DNA of 64,000 nt from Weissella confusa. Its GTDB lineage: Bacteria > Bacillota > Bacilli > Lactobacillales > Lactobacillaceae. Under the pieces are notes generated by a model, which searched no databases, had not been told where the DNA came from, and was given only the letters and a program-made list of their open reading frames with translations. This document shows, in pieces, positions 55,164 through 64,000 of the stretch; within the stretch, counting starts at the first letter, position 1; each line of letters begins with the position of its first letter. The stretch is taken from positions 1-64,000 of the forward strand of contig JQAY01000004.1 in NCBI GenBank assembly GCA_001436895.1, in the 5' to 3' direction. The position numbers were made by a program, and so were the translations under genes.

Positions 55164-55940
55164 TTACTTACCAAACAACTTTGAGAAGAACCCAAATAGT
55201 CCTGATGACTTTTCGTGTTGGCGTGACAAACGTGAATCATCCGCCACTGCTGATGCCTCTTCAAGAATATCAACTGGTGTCGTCTCAGCCGCTGGTTCAA
55301 ATGGCTTTGGTTGGTCATTAGCCTCAATCGCTGCCGCAGCTGCCTCGTTAGCTTCCTTGGCAGCCTTTTCTTGCGCAACGTACTCAGCAATCATGTCATC
55401 CGTCAAAGCTGGCATTGCCAACGTCTTCGTCGTAACACCCATCGTGACAATTGCTTGACCGTCCTTACCAGAACGACGGCTCTTAGCACGTACCTCAACT
55501 TGTGATGGTACCGTGTCAGTTGGCAACTCAAGCTCGAATTCAAGGCTCTTATCAACGAGCAAGAAGATTTCATCTGCCCCGTGCAACTTTACAGTCACGT
55601 CGACATCCGCTTGGTTAACGCGTCCTTCAAGCAAACGCTTATCGCCTTGCGTTGAGATAACAGCCGTTACCACCGGTGCTGGCAATTCGATTGTCAACGT
55701 AACCTTTTCTTCTGATGATGCATCGCCGGGCATCTTACCAGTTACGATAATGTCACCTTCTAGCAAGCCAGCTGGCGCCTTTGCCATGAACTCACCGTTT
55801 GGATCAGACACCAACGTATCTTCTTTACCGTTAGGATACGTAACCGTTATAATTGCTGCTGGTGCCGCGTGCCCCATAACAGTCGTGCCCAAACTGTTTG
55901 TTAAGGTCGAAGCGACCAAATTTACTTTTGTATCATTCAT
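55164..55940 (-). CDS. Ig-like-domain protein without signal peptide
   Basis: 258 residues, not recognised by name. Two bacterial Ig-like domains by pattern: residues about 8-85 (TVMGHAAPAAIITVTYPNGKED, SDPNGEFMAKAP) and about 88-175 (EGRVNQADVDVTVKLHG). An Ala/Glu-rich helical stretch (190-225) follows, and the protein ends in an amphipathic, hydrophobic SSGLFGFFSKLFGK. Such Ig-like repeats are normally extracellular, but no signal peptide or membrane segment is visible. The end may bind a membrane. Close to tRNA-Lys, converging with it. Confidence 0.75.
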   Translation of the reverse strand: MNDTKVNLVASTLTNSLGTTVMGHAAPAAIITVTYPNGKEDTLVSDPNGEFMAKAPAGLLEGDIIVTGKMPGDASSEEKVTLTIELPAPVVTAVISTQGDKRLLEGRVNQADVDVTVKLHGADEIFLLVDKSLEFELELPTDTVPSQVEVRAKSRRSGKDGQAIVTMGVTTKTLAMPALTDDMIAEYVAQEKAAKEANEAAAAAIEANDQPKPFEPAAETTPVDILEEASAVADDSRLSRQHEKSSGLFGFFSKLFGK

Positions 55941-56033
55941 GATGTCAGCTACTCCATCTCTAATAAACTGTTAATATTACTACCATTGTAACAGATTAAA
56001 CACTCACCGACGACCTAATCCTATTTATATAAT

Positions 56034-56066
56034 AAAAGGCCGGAACATAAATGTCCCGACCTCACA
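56034..56066 (-). terminator. Terminator after usp
   Basis: GTCGGGACAT/TGTTCCGGCC imperfect hairpin with T run on minus. Confidence 0.75.
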
Positions 56067-56073
56067 GGTTTCT

Positions 56074-56529
56074 TTACTTAGCACGAACAATCAACGTATC
56101 AACGTTTGCTGTACGCGTTACGTATTCAGTAACTGATCCAATCAACAAGCGCTCAATGGCGTTCAAACCAGTAGCACCAATCATAATCAAATCAACATTC
56201 AACTTCTCAGGTGCTTGGTGAGCAATGATGTCCTTTGGTGAACCATACTCAATCGTGTAGTCCACGTTCTTAACACCAGCATCCTTAGCTTGTTGCAAGT
56301 AAGTTTCCAACGTCTTCTTAGCAGTTTCAGCAACTTGCTCGACCATCGTCGTCTTGAAGTCCGTTACGTTTTGGAATGCGCGTGTGTCGATAACGTGCAA
56401 AATGTGCAAGTTAGCGTCTTCCCCATTACGCAATGCAACTTGAATTGCCTTCCCCAAAGCAGCTTCAGCTTCCTTTGATCCATCAACTGGAATCAAAATG
56501 TTCTTGTAGTTTACATTAGTATCAGCCAT
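56074..56529 (-). CDS. Universal stress protein UspA family
   Basis: 151 residues. NILIPVDGSKEAEAAL start and the ATP-binding GATGLNAIERLLIGSVTEYVTR motif (G-2x-G-9x-G-S/T) near residues 118-139, of the ATP-binding UspFG type. Cytosolic stress protein. Stand-alone gene, in the same area as the probable 6S RNA and rarA. Confidence 0.93.
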   Translation of the reverse strand: MADTNVNYKNILIPVDGSKEAEAALGKAIQVALRNGEDANLHILHVIDTRAFQNVTDFKTTMVEQVAETAKKTLETYLQQAKDAGVKNVDYTIEYGSPKDIIAHQAPEKLNVDLIMIGATGLNAIERLLIGSVTEYVTRTANVDTLIVRAK

Positions 56530-56611
56530 GATAGTTCCTCCTCTAAGTGGCTATTTGCCTATATGTTCATTATACGCCATTTGTAATAAATTTGATAAAT
56601 AAACCATGTCT

Positions 56612-56652
56612 AAAAAAAATAGCACCTATGAAGATTTCACAGATGCTACAAC
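56612..56652 (-). terminator. Terminator after the 95-residue membrane protein
   Basis: GTAGCA..TGAA/TTCA..TGCTAT hairpin with eight Ts on minus. Confidence 0.8.
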
Positions 56653-56662
56653 GAAAATATGA

Positions 56663-56950
56663 CTATTTAAACAAACGCGACGTGACCACGACTGCCAATA
56701 CCGTCGTTAGAATGGTTGCCAAAATCACGAAGATCCCCGCTGGCAATGGTGCTGAACCATGCAACACAACACTAATGATCAATGCCAATGCGTCAATCGT
56801 GAAGAACCAACCGAAAAATGTGGCTGGCATGCTCGCTTGTGATGCTGACAAGTTAAAAAATCCTTGACGGTGCGTTAGTAGATAAATGCCCATTGCGCCA
56901 ATCAACAACGCAAAGACAAGATACATAATAATGATGCCCATTTCATTCAT
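56663..56950 (-). CDS. Small three-TM membrane protein, unknown
   Basis: 95 residues with three membrane segments (about 4-26, 42-64, 68-90) and a short loop containing THRQGFFNLSAS. Not recognised. It follows the ncRNA region, with GAGG before the start, and has its own terminator. Confidence 0.65.
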   Translation of the reverse strand: MNEMGIIIMYLVFALLIGAMGIYLLTHRQGFFNLSASQASMPATFFGWFFTIDALALIISVVLHGSAPLPAGIFVILATILTTVLAVVVTSRLFK

Positions 56951-56977
56951 CCTCTATCTCAAAAAATAATAATTGCA

Positions 56978-57209
56978 AAAGAAAAGCGCTACCAGGGCTA
57001 ACCGTGGTAGCGCACGAACACTTGATTGGCGCCGTTAACGATTCACAATGAGTTGACTCCAGATTATAGGTAAGTGGGTGAATAAGTCAGCTTTAGCGGC
57101 TACTAAGTGAAATAGCTTGCCTCGCCGGCTTCCCGACATCCCCGGTCAATATGGTTGTAAAGCAACTACATATAGTAGGAATCATGCGTACGTCCAAGGA
57201 ATTCGCATA
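56978..57209 (-). ncRNA. ssrS: Probable 6S RNA
   Basis: An independent small transcription unit of about 230 nt on minus. A perfect -10 TATAAT (57215-57220) lies just before it and a strong terminator (GCGCTACCACGG/CCCTGGTAGCGC with a T run, 56976-57013) ends it. The ends pair: ACGTACGCATGATT (57180-57193, read on minus) with AATCAAGTGTTCGT (57014-57027), two mismatches, as in the closing stem of 6S RNA. A largely unpaired middle could form the RNA polymerase-binding bubble. Location next to rarA matches the Bacillus ssrSA neighbourhood. No conserved primary sequence was matched, so the identity is inference. Confidence 0.6.
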
Positions 57210-57246
57210 CCGTTATTATACGCTTCCAAGTGCAAAAAAGCAGTAG

Positions 57247-58530
57247 TTAACGTAAACCATTTTTCTGGGCGTCACGTAGCTTTTGGTACTGTTCCTTGTA
57301 GGCTTGCTCTACCTTAGAATTTCCCGCTGGCACGAAGTAGTTCGCCCCGTTAAGTTTATCTGGCAAATATTGTTGCGGTACCCAATCGCCGGGATGACCG
57401 TGTGGATAAACGTATTCCACACCGTGCCCAAGTTTTTCAGCACCCTTGTAATGCGCATCACGCAAATGATCTGGCACGTCGCCAGTCCCACCCTTACGCA
57501 CATCAGCCAAGGCGGCATCAATTGCAGTGTACGCTGAATTCGACTTGGGTGACAACGCCAATTCAATCGTCGCATTTGCCAACGGAATCCGCGCTTCTGG
57601 GAAGCCGAGTTTCTCAGCTGCTTCAATCGCCGTCACGGCACGCGCCGCAACCGCCGGATTTGCCAAACCAATATCTTCGTATGCAATTACACGCAAACGA
57701 CGTGCAATAATTGGCAAGTCACCAGCTTCGATCAAGCGGGCCAAATAGTGCAACGCCGCATCGGTATCACTACCACGAATCGACTTCTGCAAAGCTGAGA
57801 TGACGTCATAGTGGCCATCCCCATCCTTGTCTGCCGTCAACGCTTTACGTTGCACTGTCTCTTCAACAATCGGCAACGTGATGTGCACCTTGCCATCTTC
57901 ACTTGGCGCCGTCGACTTAACCGCCAACTCCAAGCCGTTCAATGCTGAACGCAAATCACCGTTCGTTGCATAAACCAATTGGCGTTCGGCCTCATCATCC
58001 AACACCGCATCAAAGTTCCCCAAGCCACGTTCTTTATCCGTTAACGCTCTTTGAATAGCTGTCTTCATATCATCTTCAGACAACGGCTTCACTTCAAAGA
58101 TTTGCGTACGTGAACGGATGGCCGGCAAAATTGATAGATATGGATTTTCAGTCGTCGCACCAATCAACACAATACGCCCACTCTCAAGATGTGGCAACAA
58201 AAAATCTTGCTTTGTCTTATCTAAACGGTGAATCTCGTCTAACAACAAAACGACCGTGCCAGACATCTTGGCTTCTTCGGCCACAATTTGGAGGTCCTTT
58301 TTACTATCCGTTGCGGCATTCAAAATGCGAAACGCATACTTAGTTGACCCCGCAATCGCACTAGCAATACTTGTCTTTCCCGTGCCTGGTGGTCCATATA
58401 AAATCATTGATGATAGCATCTTAGCCGTCACCATGCGATTAATAATTTTGCCCTCACCAACTAGATGTCGCTGACCAACAATCTCATCAATCGTTCGGGG
58501 CCGCATGCGAAACGCAAGTGGTTGTTGCAT
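57247..58530 (-). CDS. rarA: Replication-associated recombination protein RarA (MgsA)
   Basis: 427 residues. AAA+ ATPase: LAFRMRPRTIDEIVGQRHLVG start, Walker A GPPGTGKTS (about 47-55), Walker B LLLDEIHRLDK, sensor IGATTENP, then the tetramerisation domain with SIRGSDTDAALHYLARLIEAGD and GHPGDWVPQQYLP near the end. Acts at stalled forks. Confidence 0.95.
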   Translation of the reverse strand: MQQPLAFRMRPRTIDEIVGQRHLVGEGKIINRMVTAKMLSSMILYGPPGTGKTSIASAIAGSTKYAFRILNAATDSKKDLQIVAEEAKMSGTVVLLLDEIHRLDKTKQDFLLPHLESGRIVLIGATTENPYLSILPAIRSRTQIFEVKPLSEDDMKTAIQRALTDKERGLGNFDAVLDDEAERQLVYATNGDLRSALNGLELAVKSTAPSEDGKVHITLPIVEETVQRKALTADKDGDGHYDVISALQKSIRGSDTDAALHYLARLIEAGDLPIIARRLRVIAYEDIGLANPAVAARAVTAIEAAEKLGFPEARIPLANATIELALSPKSNSAYTAIDAALADVRKGGTGDVPDHLRDAHYKGAEKLGHGVEYVYPHGHPGDWVPQQYLPDKLNGANYFVPAGNSKVEQAYKEQYQKLRDAQKNGLR

Positions 58531-58551
58531 GCTGCTTCACCTTCTTTCTTA

Positions 58552-58995
58552 TTATCCAAACAACTTTTTGTACCAAGGCTTCTGTGGAGCATCTGGCATT
58601 CCCGTTTTTTCCTCATCATCTTCCAACGTCAGCGCCACCACATCAATTTGTGTGATGTTAACAGCTTCCTTCGCCGTTAAAACCGCAACAACATCTGAAC
58701 GATCATAAACATCATCTGACTTCAACGTAAAGCCAACATTGTACTTAGATGCCAGTTTGATATACGGCGTCAACAATTCCATATCAAGATGCCCGTTTAA
58801 TAGCAAAGTCGCATCCTTATGCTCTTTCAGTTGCGTCTCCCAAGTTGGCATGTATTTCGTATCACCAAAGGTTGCCCGTGTCTGCGCAACATAGATACGC
58901 TCGCGAAACGTGCCCAAATAGTGATTTTGTTCATCAGGGTTAATCTTTGGCGTCCCGTAGACGGCCGCTTGTACGTGTGGATCCATGTCAGGCAT
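58552..58995 (-). CDS. yueI: YueI family protein (DUF1694)
   Basis: 147 residues, start ATG at 58995 with GGAGG 8 nt upstream. YueI hallmark: GTPKINPDEQNHYLGTFRERIYVAQT, and later the conserved LLNGHLDMELLTPYIKLA. Small cytosolic protein of unknown role, often beside rarA in lactobacilli, as here. Confidence 0.87.
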   Translation of the reverse strand: MPDMDPHVQAAVYGTPKINPDEQNHYLGTFRERIYVAQTRATFGDTKYMPTWETQLKEHKDATLLLNGHLDMELLTPYIKLASKYNVGFTLKSDDVYDRSDVVAVLTAKEAVNITQIDVVALTLEDDEEKTGMPDAPQKPWYKKLFG

Positions 58996-59050
58996 ATTCG
59001 TGTCCTCCGGTTTCTTATTAGGTTAAGTTTAACATATAACAATATGTAAA

Positions 59051-59086
59051 CAAAAAAGAGCCCACAAAATGCGAACTCTAACTTGT
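59051..59086 (-). terminator. Terminator after prfC operon
   Basis: GAGTTCGC with partner GTGGGCTC, several G-U pairs, followed on minus by six Ts. Confidence 0.7.
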
Positions 59087-59093
59087 ACTTATA

Positions 59094-59303
59094 TTATCCG
59101 AACATCAAAGTTGAAATCCCCGCTACAAAAACGTACATCATATATGCGCCAAAAATCCAGTGTAGTGCATTAAACAACATTGGGAATGGTCGCAAGATGC
59201 GGTGGCCTGCAAAGTAGACCACCGTTGGTACGATCAAAATCAACGCAAATATTTCAAACCCCATTAGCCATGTGTTCGGTGCCATTGGCATCAAAAGTGT
59301 CAT
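59094..59303 (-). CDS. Small two-TM membrane protein, unknown
   Basis: 69 residues with two clear membrane segments (about 14-32 and 45-66) joined by a basic loop with HRILRPFP. Starts within the prfC stop (ATGA overlap), so expression is tied to RF3. Not recognised. Confidence 0.65.
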   Translation of the reverse strand: MTLLMPMAPNTWLMGFEIFALILIVPTVVYFAGHRILRPFPMLFNALHWIFGAYMMYVFVAGISTLMFG

Positions 59304-60871
59304 AGCTTCTCCTCCAAATCAACATCTGGGTACTTATCCTTAAACCAGCGTTCTGCGAATTGGTTTTCGAACAAGAATACTGGTTGCTCAGCACGGTCAC
59401 GTACTAGCAAGTTACGTGATGAAGCCATACGTGGATCAAGTTGCTCTGGGTCAATCCAGCGGGCAATCTTTGAACCCATTGGCTCCAAGCTAACTTCCGT
59501 GTTGTATTCGTTTTCCATACGGAATTGGAAAACTTCGAATTGCAACGCACCAACGGCACCAAGGATGTAATCCCCTGAATCCCAGGCCGTGTACATTTGA
59601 ATCGTTCCTTCTTGAACCAATTGGGTCACACCCTTGTGGAATGACTTTTGCTTCAAAACGTTCTTAGCGTGAACACGCATGAACAATTCAGGTGTAAACG
59701 TTGGCAACTCTTCGAATTCAACCGCCTTCTTACCGGCGAAAATCGTATCACCGATTTGGAAGTTACCCGTGTCATAAACACCGATGATATCACCCGGATA
59801 AGCGTTCTCAACGTTCTCACGCGTATCGGCCATGAATTGCGTCACGTTAGACAAACGAATCTTCTTGTTTGTACGTGCCAACGTCACGTCCATTCCACGC
59901 TCGAACTCACCAGATACGATACGCACAAAGGCGATACGATCACGGTGGTTAGGGTTCATGTTCGCTTGAATCTTGAACACGAATCCTGAGAATTGCTCGT
60001 TACCAGGTTCCACTTGGTCGCCATCAACCGTGTTCTTAGCTGAAGGTGCTGGTGCGAATTGCATGTACGTTTGCAAGAACGTCTCAATTCCGAACCCTTG
60101 CAAGGCTGAACCGAAGAAGACTGGCGTCAACTCACCGTTCATAACCGCTTGCTCGTCGAATTGGTTTCCGGCATCCTTCAACATCTCGATTTCGTCGCGC
60201 GTCTCAGCCCAAAGTGGGTTGTCTTGCAACTTGTTTGGTTCTGCCAAATCAGTGCCAGCTTCGTTCAAAGGCAAGAAACGGGCTGCTTCTGATTCTGGAC
60301 GGAACACTTCGACATTGTTGTGATACAAGTCAAACAACCCAGCCAAAATTTGTCCTGATCCGATTGGCCAATTCATTGGGTAGGCGTTGATTCCCAACGT
60401 TGACTCCAATTCATCAACCAAGTCCAAGGCATCGCGACCATCACGGTCCAACTTGTTGAAGAATGTGAAAATTGGAATGTGACGTTCACTAACAATTTCG
60501 AACAACTTCTTCGTTTGTGGCTCGATACCCTTTGCAGAGTCAACCACCATGATAACCGAGTCAACAGCCATCAACGTACGGTACGTGTCTTCAGAGAAGT
60601 CTTCGTGTCCTGGGGTGTCCAAGATATTGATGCGCTTACCGTCAAAATCAAATTGCAAAACAGATGATGTTACGGAAATTCCACGCTTTTGCTCAATTTC
60701 CATCCAGTCTGACTTTGCAAAGTTTCCCTTACGTCCCTTAACCGTTCCAGCTTCACGAACAACACCACCAAGCTTCAACAATTGCTCAGTGATCGTCGTC
60801 TTACCGGCGTCGGGGTGGGAAATAATCGCAAACGTGCGGCGCGTTTGCATTTCCTCTTGTAATGATGCCAT
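59300..60871 (-). CDS. prfC: Peptide chain release factor 3
   Basis: 523 residues. EF-G-like GTPase: [16 protein letters not shown] (G1), [11 protein letters not shown] (G2), [12 protein letters not shown] (G3), [10 protein letters not shown] (G4), followed by domains II and III and an [11 protein letters not shown] part. Recycles RF1/RF2 after termination. Coupled with a small membrane protein downstream. Confidence 0.96.
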   Translation of the reverse strand: MASLQEEMQTRRTFAIISHPDAGKTTITEQLLKLGGVVREAGTVKGRKGNFAKSDWMEIEQKRGISVTSSVLQFDFDGKRINILDTPGHEDFSEDTYRTLMAVDSVIMVVDSAKGIEPQTKKLFEIVSERHIPIFTFFNKLDRDGRDALDLVDELESTLGINAYPMNWPIGSGQILAGLFDLYHNNVEVFRPESEAARFLPLNEAGTDLAEPNKLQDNPLWAETRDEIEMLKDAGNQFDEQAVMNGELTPVFFGSALQGFGIETFLQTYMQFAPAPSAKNTVDGDQVEPGNEQFSGFVFKIQANMNPNHRDRIAFVRIVSGEFERGMDVTLARTNKKIRLSNVTQFMADTRENVENAYPGDIIGVYDTGNFQIGDTIFAGKKAVEFEELPTFTPELFMRVHAKNVLKQKSFHKGVTQLVQEGTIQMYTAWDSGDYILGAVGALQFEVFQFRMENEYNTEVSLEPMGSKIARWIDPEQLDPRMASSRNLLVRDRAEQPVFLFENQFAERWFKDKYPDVDLEEKL

Positions 60872-60937
60872 TTTTATCGCCTTAATTTCTTAATTTATTT
60901 AGTGATTCTTTAAAAATCTTAACAATTTAGTATAACG

Positions 60938-60974
60938 AAAAAACGGCTATGATTCAACACCACAACCGTTCTTA
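60938..60974 (-). terminator. Terminator after the 61 kb gene
   Basis: AACGGTTGTGGTG with partner CATAGCCGTT, six Ts after it on minus. Confidence 0.85.
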
Positions 60975-60995
60975 TATACATTGCATTTTAATTGA

Positions 60996-61736
60996 TTATT
61001 GCTTTGTCCAACCCATTTGTTGCGCGATTTGATCCATCGTTAACCCACCGCGGGCGTCGATGTAGTTATTCATTGCTGCTTGAATTTCAGTTGATGACAA
61101 ATTAGCCACGTCGTAGCCTAGTGCTGCCCATTCCCCGCGAGCCGTCGCAATGTCTTTCGAGTCAATTTGACGTTCAGGCGAATCTGAGTCACTAGACGAT
61201 GATTGGCTGCTTGATGTCACGCTCGATGAAGTTGTTGCCGAATGTGCGGCCGCAACTGATGATGAATAAGCTGCCTTTGATGCCGCCGTTGCTTCTTCTG
61301 CAACTGATGCCGCCGCCTCTGAGGAAGCCTTCGCCTTCGATGAAACTGCCGCGTGCTTAACCGAATCACGCTTGAGCTTAATCTCTTGCATCGCAACCTT
61401 GACGTTCTTATTCACAATTTTAATTGCGCCGTCAACAGTTGTTGCTGACTTGTACAATGACAATGCTTCTTGCCAGTCGCTCTTATCAGCCTTTTTGTCG
61501 GCAGAAATTGCAAAATCCAATTGTTCCAGCGCCGTACGTGCCTCAACTGAAACCTTTTGCTTTTGTGACGCCTTATAGAATTGGCGTGCTGACTCCCAAT
61601 CTCGTTGCTTCAAAGCGGCATGCGCATTTCGAATATCCGAACTGTATTGCTTGTTCTTACTCATCGTTTGATATCCGAAAACACCCGCCGCAAACGCTAC
61701 AATCAGTACTACCACGATTACAATCATCTTTTTCAT
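60996..61736 (-). CDS. Membrane-anchored protein with TPR-like and Ser/Ala-rich regions
   Basis: 246 residues from the ATG at 61736. Membrane segment at about 4-23; a TPR-like helical region (DIRNAHAALKQRDWESARQFY, then SDWQEALSLYKSA) at about 35-110; an Ala/Ser-rich low-complexity linker (125-190); a C-terminal helical domain (about 198-246, TARGEWAALGYD and IDARGGLTMDQIAQQMGW). Not recognised. Likely extracytoplasmic, perhaps cell-wall associated. Confidence 0.75.
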   Translation of the reverse strand: MKKMIVIVVVLIVAFAAGVFGYQTMSKNKQYSSDIRNAHAALKQRDWESARQFYKASQKQKVSVEARTALEQLDFAISADKKADKSDWQEALSLYKSATTVDGAIKIVNKNVKVAMQEIKLKRDSVKHAAVSSKAKASSEAAASVAEEATAASKAAYSSSVAAAHSATTSSSVTSSSQSSSSDSDSPERQIDSKDIATARGEWAALGYDVANLSSTEIQAAMNNYIDARGGLTMDQIAQQMGWTKQ

Positions 61737-61769
61737 AACTATCCCCTTGTCTATGCCCTCATTATAAAG

Positions 61770-61812
61770 GAAAAGCAATGTCCCTGGGTAGTCCAGGTGA
61801 CATTGCTTTTCA
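61770..61812 (-). terminator. Terminator after ntdP
   Basis: AAAAGCAATGTC.CC/GG.GACATTGCTTTT stem, A/T runs both sides. Confidence 0.9.
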
Positions 61813-61826
61813 AAAACATATTGCGA

Positions 61827-62378
61827 CTAACGATCACTGCGACGCTTGATTTCCAAGTATCTGCGATACCACAAGTCGATGTACTCGTCCGAAAATGGGC
61901 CCTGATGCTTATTGATCCAATCAACTAGGATTTTAACATGCTCCTTTACGATAAAATCAATATCCGCTGGGTAATGCCATTGTGCCTTGTGCAATTCATA
62001 CTCGTCCGTATCAAGCAAGCGCTTTTCACCATCTGGAAAGACCTTTACGTCCAAATCATAATCCACGTACTTCAAAGCTTCTTTATCTAAAACAAACGGA
62101 GAAGCTAAATTACAATAATAAGACACCCCATTATCTCGTATCATCGCGACGATGTTGAACCAATACTTACGATGAAAATACACAATTGCGGGTTCACGCG
62201 TCACCCAACGACGACCGTCATCTTCGGTCACCAAGGTATGGTCATTCAACCCAATAATTGCATTTTCACTCGTCTTAAGAACCATCGTGTCACGCCAAGT
62301 TCGGTGCAAACTGCCGTCATGCTTGTAGCTCTTGATCGTAATAAAGTCGCCCTCCCGAGGTAGTCGACTATCTTTCAT
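61827..62378 (-). CDS. Nucleoside tri-/diphosphate phosphatase, DUF402 (YgaC)
   Basis: 183 residues from the ATG at 62378; ten earlier codons lack a ribosome site. [21 protein letters not shown] at the start, [27 protein letters not shown] with metal-binding acidic residues and DEYELH are the DUF402/Ntdp hallmark. Staphylococcal relatives hydrolyse NTPs and NDPs. It follows recX with no clear terminator, so the two may share a transcript. Confidence 0.88.
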   Translation of the reverse strand: MKDSRLPREGDFITIKSYKHDGSLHRTWRDTMVLKTSENAIIGLNDHTLVTEDDGRRWVTREPAIVYFHRKYWFNIVAMIRDNGVSYYCNLASPFVLDKEALKYVDYDLDVKVFPDGEKRLLDTDEYELHKAQWHYPADIDFIVKEHVKILVDWINKHQGPFSDEYIDLWYRRYLEIKRRSDR

Positions 62379-62530
62379 TATCTGAGCCCCTTTACGGCTT
62401 TTCACCAAATTATTCTTTTTTATTGTATCACGCTACTACCTATAACGCACTGCCGTTTTGGACTCAGACTATATTATTGAATGTTTATGCACCTCATTTG
62501 CGCGTTCGTTATGCAAAACTCTGTATATTG

Positions 62531-63334
62531 TTACGAGTTTTGTTCGAATTCCTTTATCCACTTATCCACAAGAGACAAGTCATATCCCTTGCGAAAAAGA
62601 GCTGCCTTCAGCCGTTTTTTAAATTCCCAGCCTTCATATTGACGATACCGGTTAACTGCTGAACTAGCGTCCCGATTCAGATTTTCCCATTCTTGATCGG
62701 GGTTTTCTTCAATCGATGCTCCATAAGCTTTCAGTGCTTGATTAACTAAACGACTGTCGTAGCCAAGTTGTGACAACTTTTGTTTGGTCTTTTGTTCAGC
62801 CATGAAATGTGACTGACGATGGTACTTAATCATCAACTTTTCAACTTTTTCATCGAGCTGATCAATTTGGTCCTCAGCCGTGTACTCAGCTAACGCATCC
62901 TCAATAAAGTATTTATCAATTCCAAGCTGTTGCAACTTCGTCTTAACGCCCCGTGGTCCAAGCTTCCCAGAATGGATAGCACTACGAACGTACTCCTCAG
63001 CAAAACGCGCATCATCAATGACATTGGCTGCTTCCAGTCGATTGATAATCTTAGCAATCACTGCCCCCGGAATCTCTGATTCCTTCAACTTAATAATAAC
63101 TTGCATTTTAGAACGCATACGGCCTGTGGCATAAACTAACGCCTTGGTATAGGCCTTTTGCTCAAACTCAGCCGCCTCAATTTCTTTTATATCTTCATCT
63201 TCTAGCTCGGTATCTTTGAACAAATTATATTTAATCAAGATTTTTTCATCTACAGCCAAAGCAAATTCATCATCTAAATAAACGTTATAACGTCCTGGCT
63301 TCCGCTGACGGGTTACTTTTGTCACTTTTTTCAT
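62531..63334 (-). CDS. recX: RecA regulator RecX
   Basis: 267 residues, typical of Firmicute RecX. Three-helix repeats: ALVYATGRMRSKMQVIIKLKE, FAEEYVRSAIHSGKLGPRGVKTKLQQLGI and HFMAEQKTKQKLSQLGY, ending with LFRKGYDLSLV. Inhibits or tunes RecA filaments. Start ATG at 63334 has GGAGA upstream. Confidence 0.93.
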   Translation of the reverse strand: MKKVTKVTRQRKPGRYNVYLDDEFALAVDEKILIKYNLFKDTELEDEDIKEIEAAEFEQKAYTKALVYATGRMRSKMQVIIKLKESEIPGAVIAKIINRLEAANVIDDARFAEEYVRSAIHSGKLGPRGVKTKLQQLGIDKYFIEDALAEYTAEDQIDQLDEKVEKLMIKYHRQSHFMAEQKTKQKLSQLGYDSRLVNQALKAYGASIEENPDQEWENLNRDASSAVNRYRQYEGWEFKKRLKAALFRKGYDLSLVDKWIKEFEQNS

Positions 63335-63406
63335 GTGCGGATTCTCCTGAAGTTAGTTTGTTTTTTCTGGTTAACGCAAGCGCTCAAATTAAGTTTAACC
63401 TAAAAT

Positions 63407-63443
63407 CGCAAAAAGAGCCAACGCAAATTGCGTCGACTCTTTC
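63407..63443 (-). terminator. Terminator after phoU
   Basis: AAGAGTCGACGCAA/TTGCGTTGGCTCTT hairpin, five Ts on minus. Confidence 0.88.
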
Positions 63444-63454
63444 GTATCGTTCTG

Positions 63455-64000
63455 TTAGATAAATGATGACATACCTGGGTTCAATTCAACAATCTTACCC
63501 GTACGCTTGTAGATAATCCACTCAGCGATATCCGTCACGTAATCTGACGTACGCTTCAAGTAACCAGCAACAACCAAGTAATCAGTTGAAGCGGTAACCA
63601 ATTCTGGATCTGACTTCATGGCATCGATAGCCATCTCACGGATTTCACCTGTGACGTCTGATACTGACATGGCAACTTGCGCAATGGCTTCAGCTGACAC
63701 AGCATCGTCATTCACGTAGTAATCCAAAACATCAGAAACCATCTTCGCAACTGTTGAGCCAGTCATACCGACCTTCTCTTCAATGGCAGCCACACGCTTG
63801 TTACCCTTCACGTGAATCGTTGAAAGCGCAATGTTACGTGCGTTGTCACCGATTCGCTCCAAAACTGAAACGGCCTTCAACACCGTCACAATTTCACGCA
63901 AATCAGTCGTCACTGGTTGGTACAAAGCAATCATCTCGAAAGTCTTCTTTTCCAAAGCTATTTCGCGTTGGTTGATTGCCTTATCACCATCAATAATCTC
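63455..64000 (-). CDS. phoU: Phosphate-specific transport regulator PhoU, 5' end cut by window
   Basis: 181 residues visible; the frame stays open to the window edge (IIDGDKAINQREIALEKKTFEM before ALYQPV), so the start lies beyond 64000. Helical PhoU repeats with metal-binding ERIGDNARNIA and, in the second half, YLKRTSDYVTDIAEWIIY. It controls the PstSCAB transporter and two-component signalling. pst genes presumably lie to the right. Confidence 0.92.
   Translation of the reverse strand, partial: EIIDGDKAINQREIALEKKTFEMIALYQPVTTDLREIVTVLKAVSVLERIGDNARNIALSTIHVKGNKRVAAIEEKVGMTGSTVAKMVSDVLDYYVNDDAVSAEAIAQVAMSVSDVTGEIREMAIDAMKSDPELVTASTDYLVVAGYLKRTSDYVTDIAEWIIYKRTGKIVELNPGMSSFI

Overview
The window looks like chromosome of a heterofermentative lactic acid bacterium of the Leuconostocaceae, most likely Weissella (the mid-40s G+C impression fits the W. 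confusa/cibaria group). This rests on protein character, gene order (rpoZ-gmk, folD-xseA-xseB-ispA-tlyA-argR-recN, yqeG-yqeH-yhbY-nadD-yqeK-rsfS, mutS-mutL, groES-groEL under CIRCE) and a D-Ala ligase with Phe at the position that marks D-Ala-D-Lac ligases of intrinsically vancomycin-resistant Leuconostoc/Weissella. No species search was possible. Nearly every gene lies on the minus strand; only a DedA protein, a hemolysin III protein and one tRNA-Lys are on plus. No insertion sequence, integrase, prophage module or CRISPR array was seen.

Layout, left to right. 1-330: two consensus-like promoters exactly 100 bp apart and a leader pointing out of the left edge, probably the front of an rRNA operon. 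330-5127: degenerate Nudix-like protein, S1 RNA-binding protein, cyclophilin, DedA, rpoZ-gmk and a frameshifted patatin phospholipase. 5238-11455: folate/DNA-repair/isoprenoid/arginine-regulation operon (folD to recN). 11637-16157: orphan ECF S component, matrixin-like metalloprotease, unknown protein and a MacB-type ABC exporter with a Gly/Met-rich small membrane partner. 16343-20340: HU, nagB under GntR-type (NagR-like) operators, a highly structured unclassified non-coding element (17.77-18.02 kb), and thrS behind a T-box. 20397-27457: sortase A, a tandem pair of related 86-residue proteins, flavodoxin, mutL and mutS. 27455-33561: ribosome-assembly/NAD/tRNA-modification operon. 33694-38142: Ddl, a DUF2785 protein, a 94-bp tandem repeat tract and a KimA-like K+ permease. 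38317-45000: groESL, DHA2 drug exporter plus DUF4811 partner, ABC-F protein. 45113-49134: two-gene TagE-like glycosyltransferase locus and folC. 49364-54206: valS with T-box, small coiled-coil membrane protein, LysE exporter, hemolysin III. 54254-58530: secreted protein, tRNA-Lys, Ig-like protein, Usp, small membrane protein, a probable 6S RNA and rarA. 58552-64000: YueI, RF3 operon, TPR-like anchored protein, Ntdp, RecX and a PhoU cut by the window end.

Functionally this is mostly core housekeeping, broken up by short, self-contained transcription units with strong hairpin terminators. The most unusual material is non-coding (the 17.8 kb structured element, the 36 kb minisatellite, the promoter-overlapping palindrome before hemolysin III) and a few lineage-specific small proteins (the 86-residue pair, the Ig-like cytosolic protein, the Gly-rich ABC partner).
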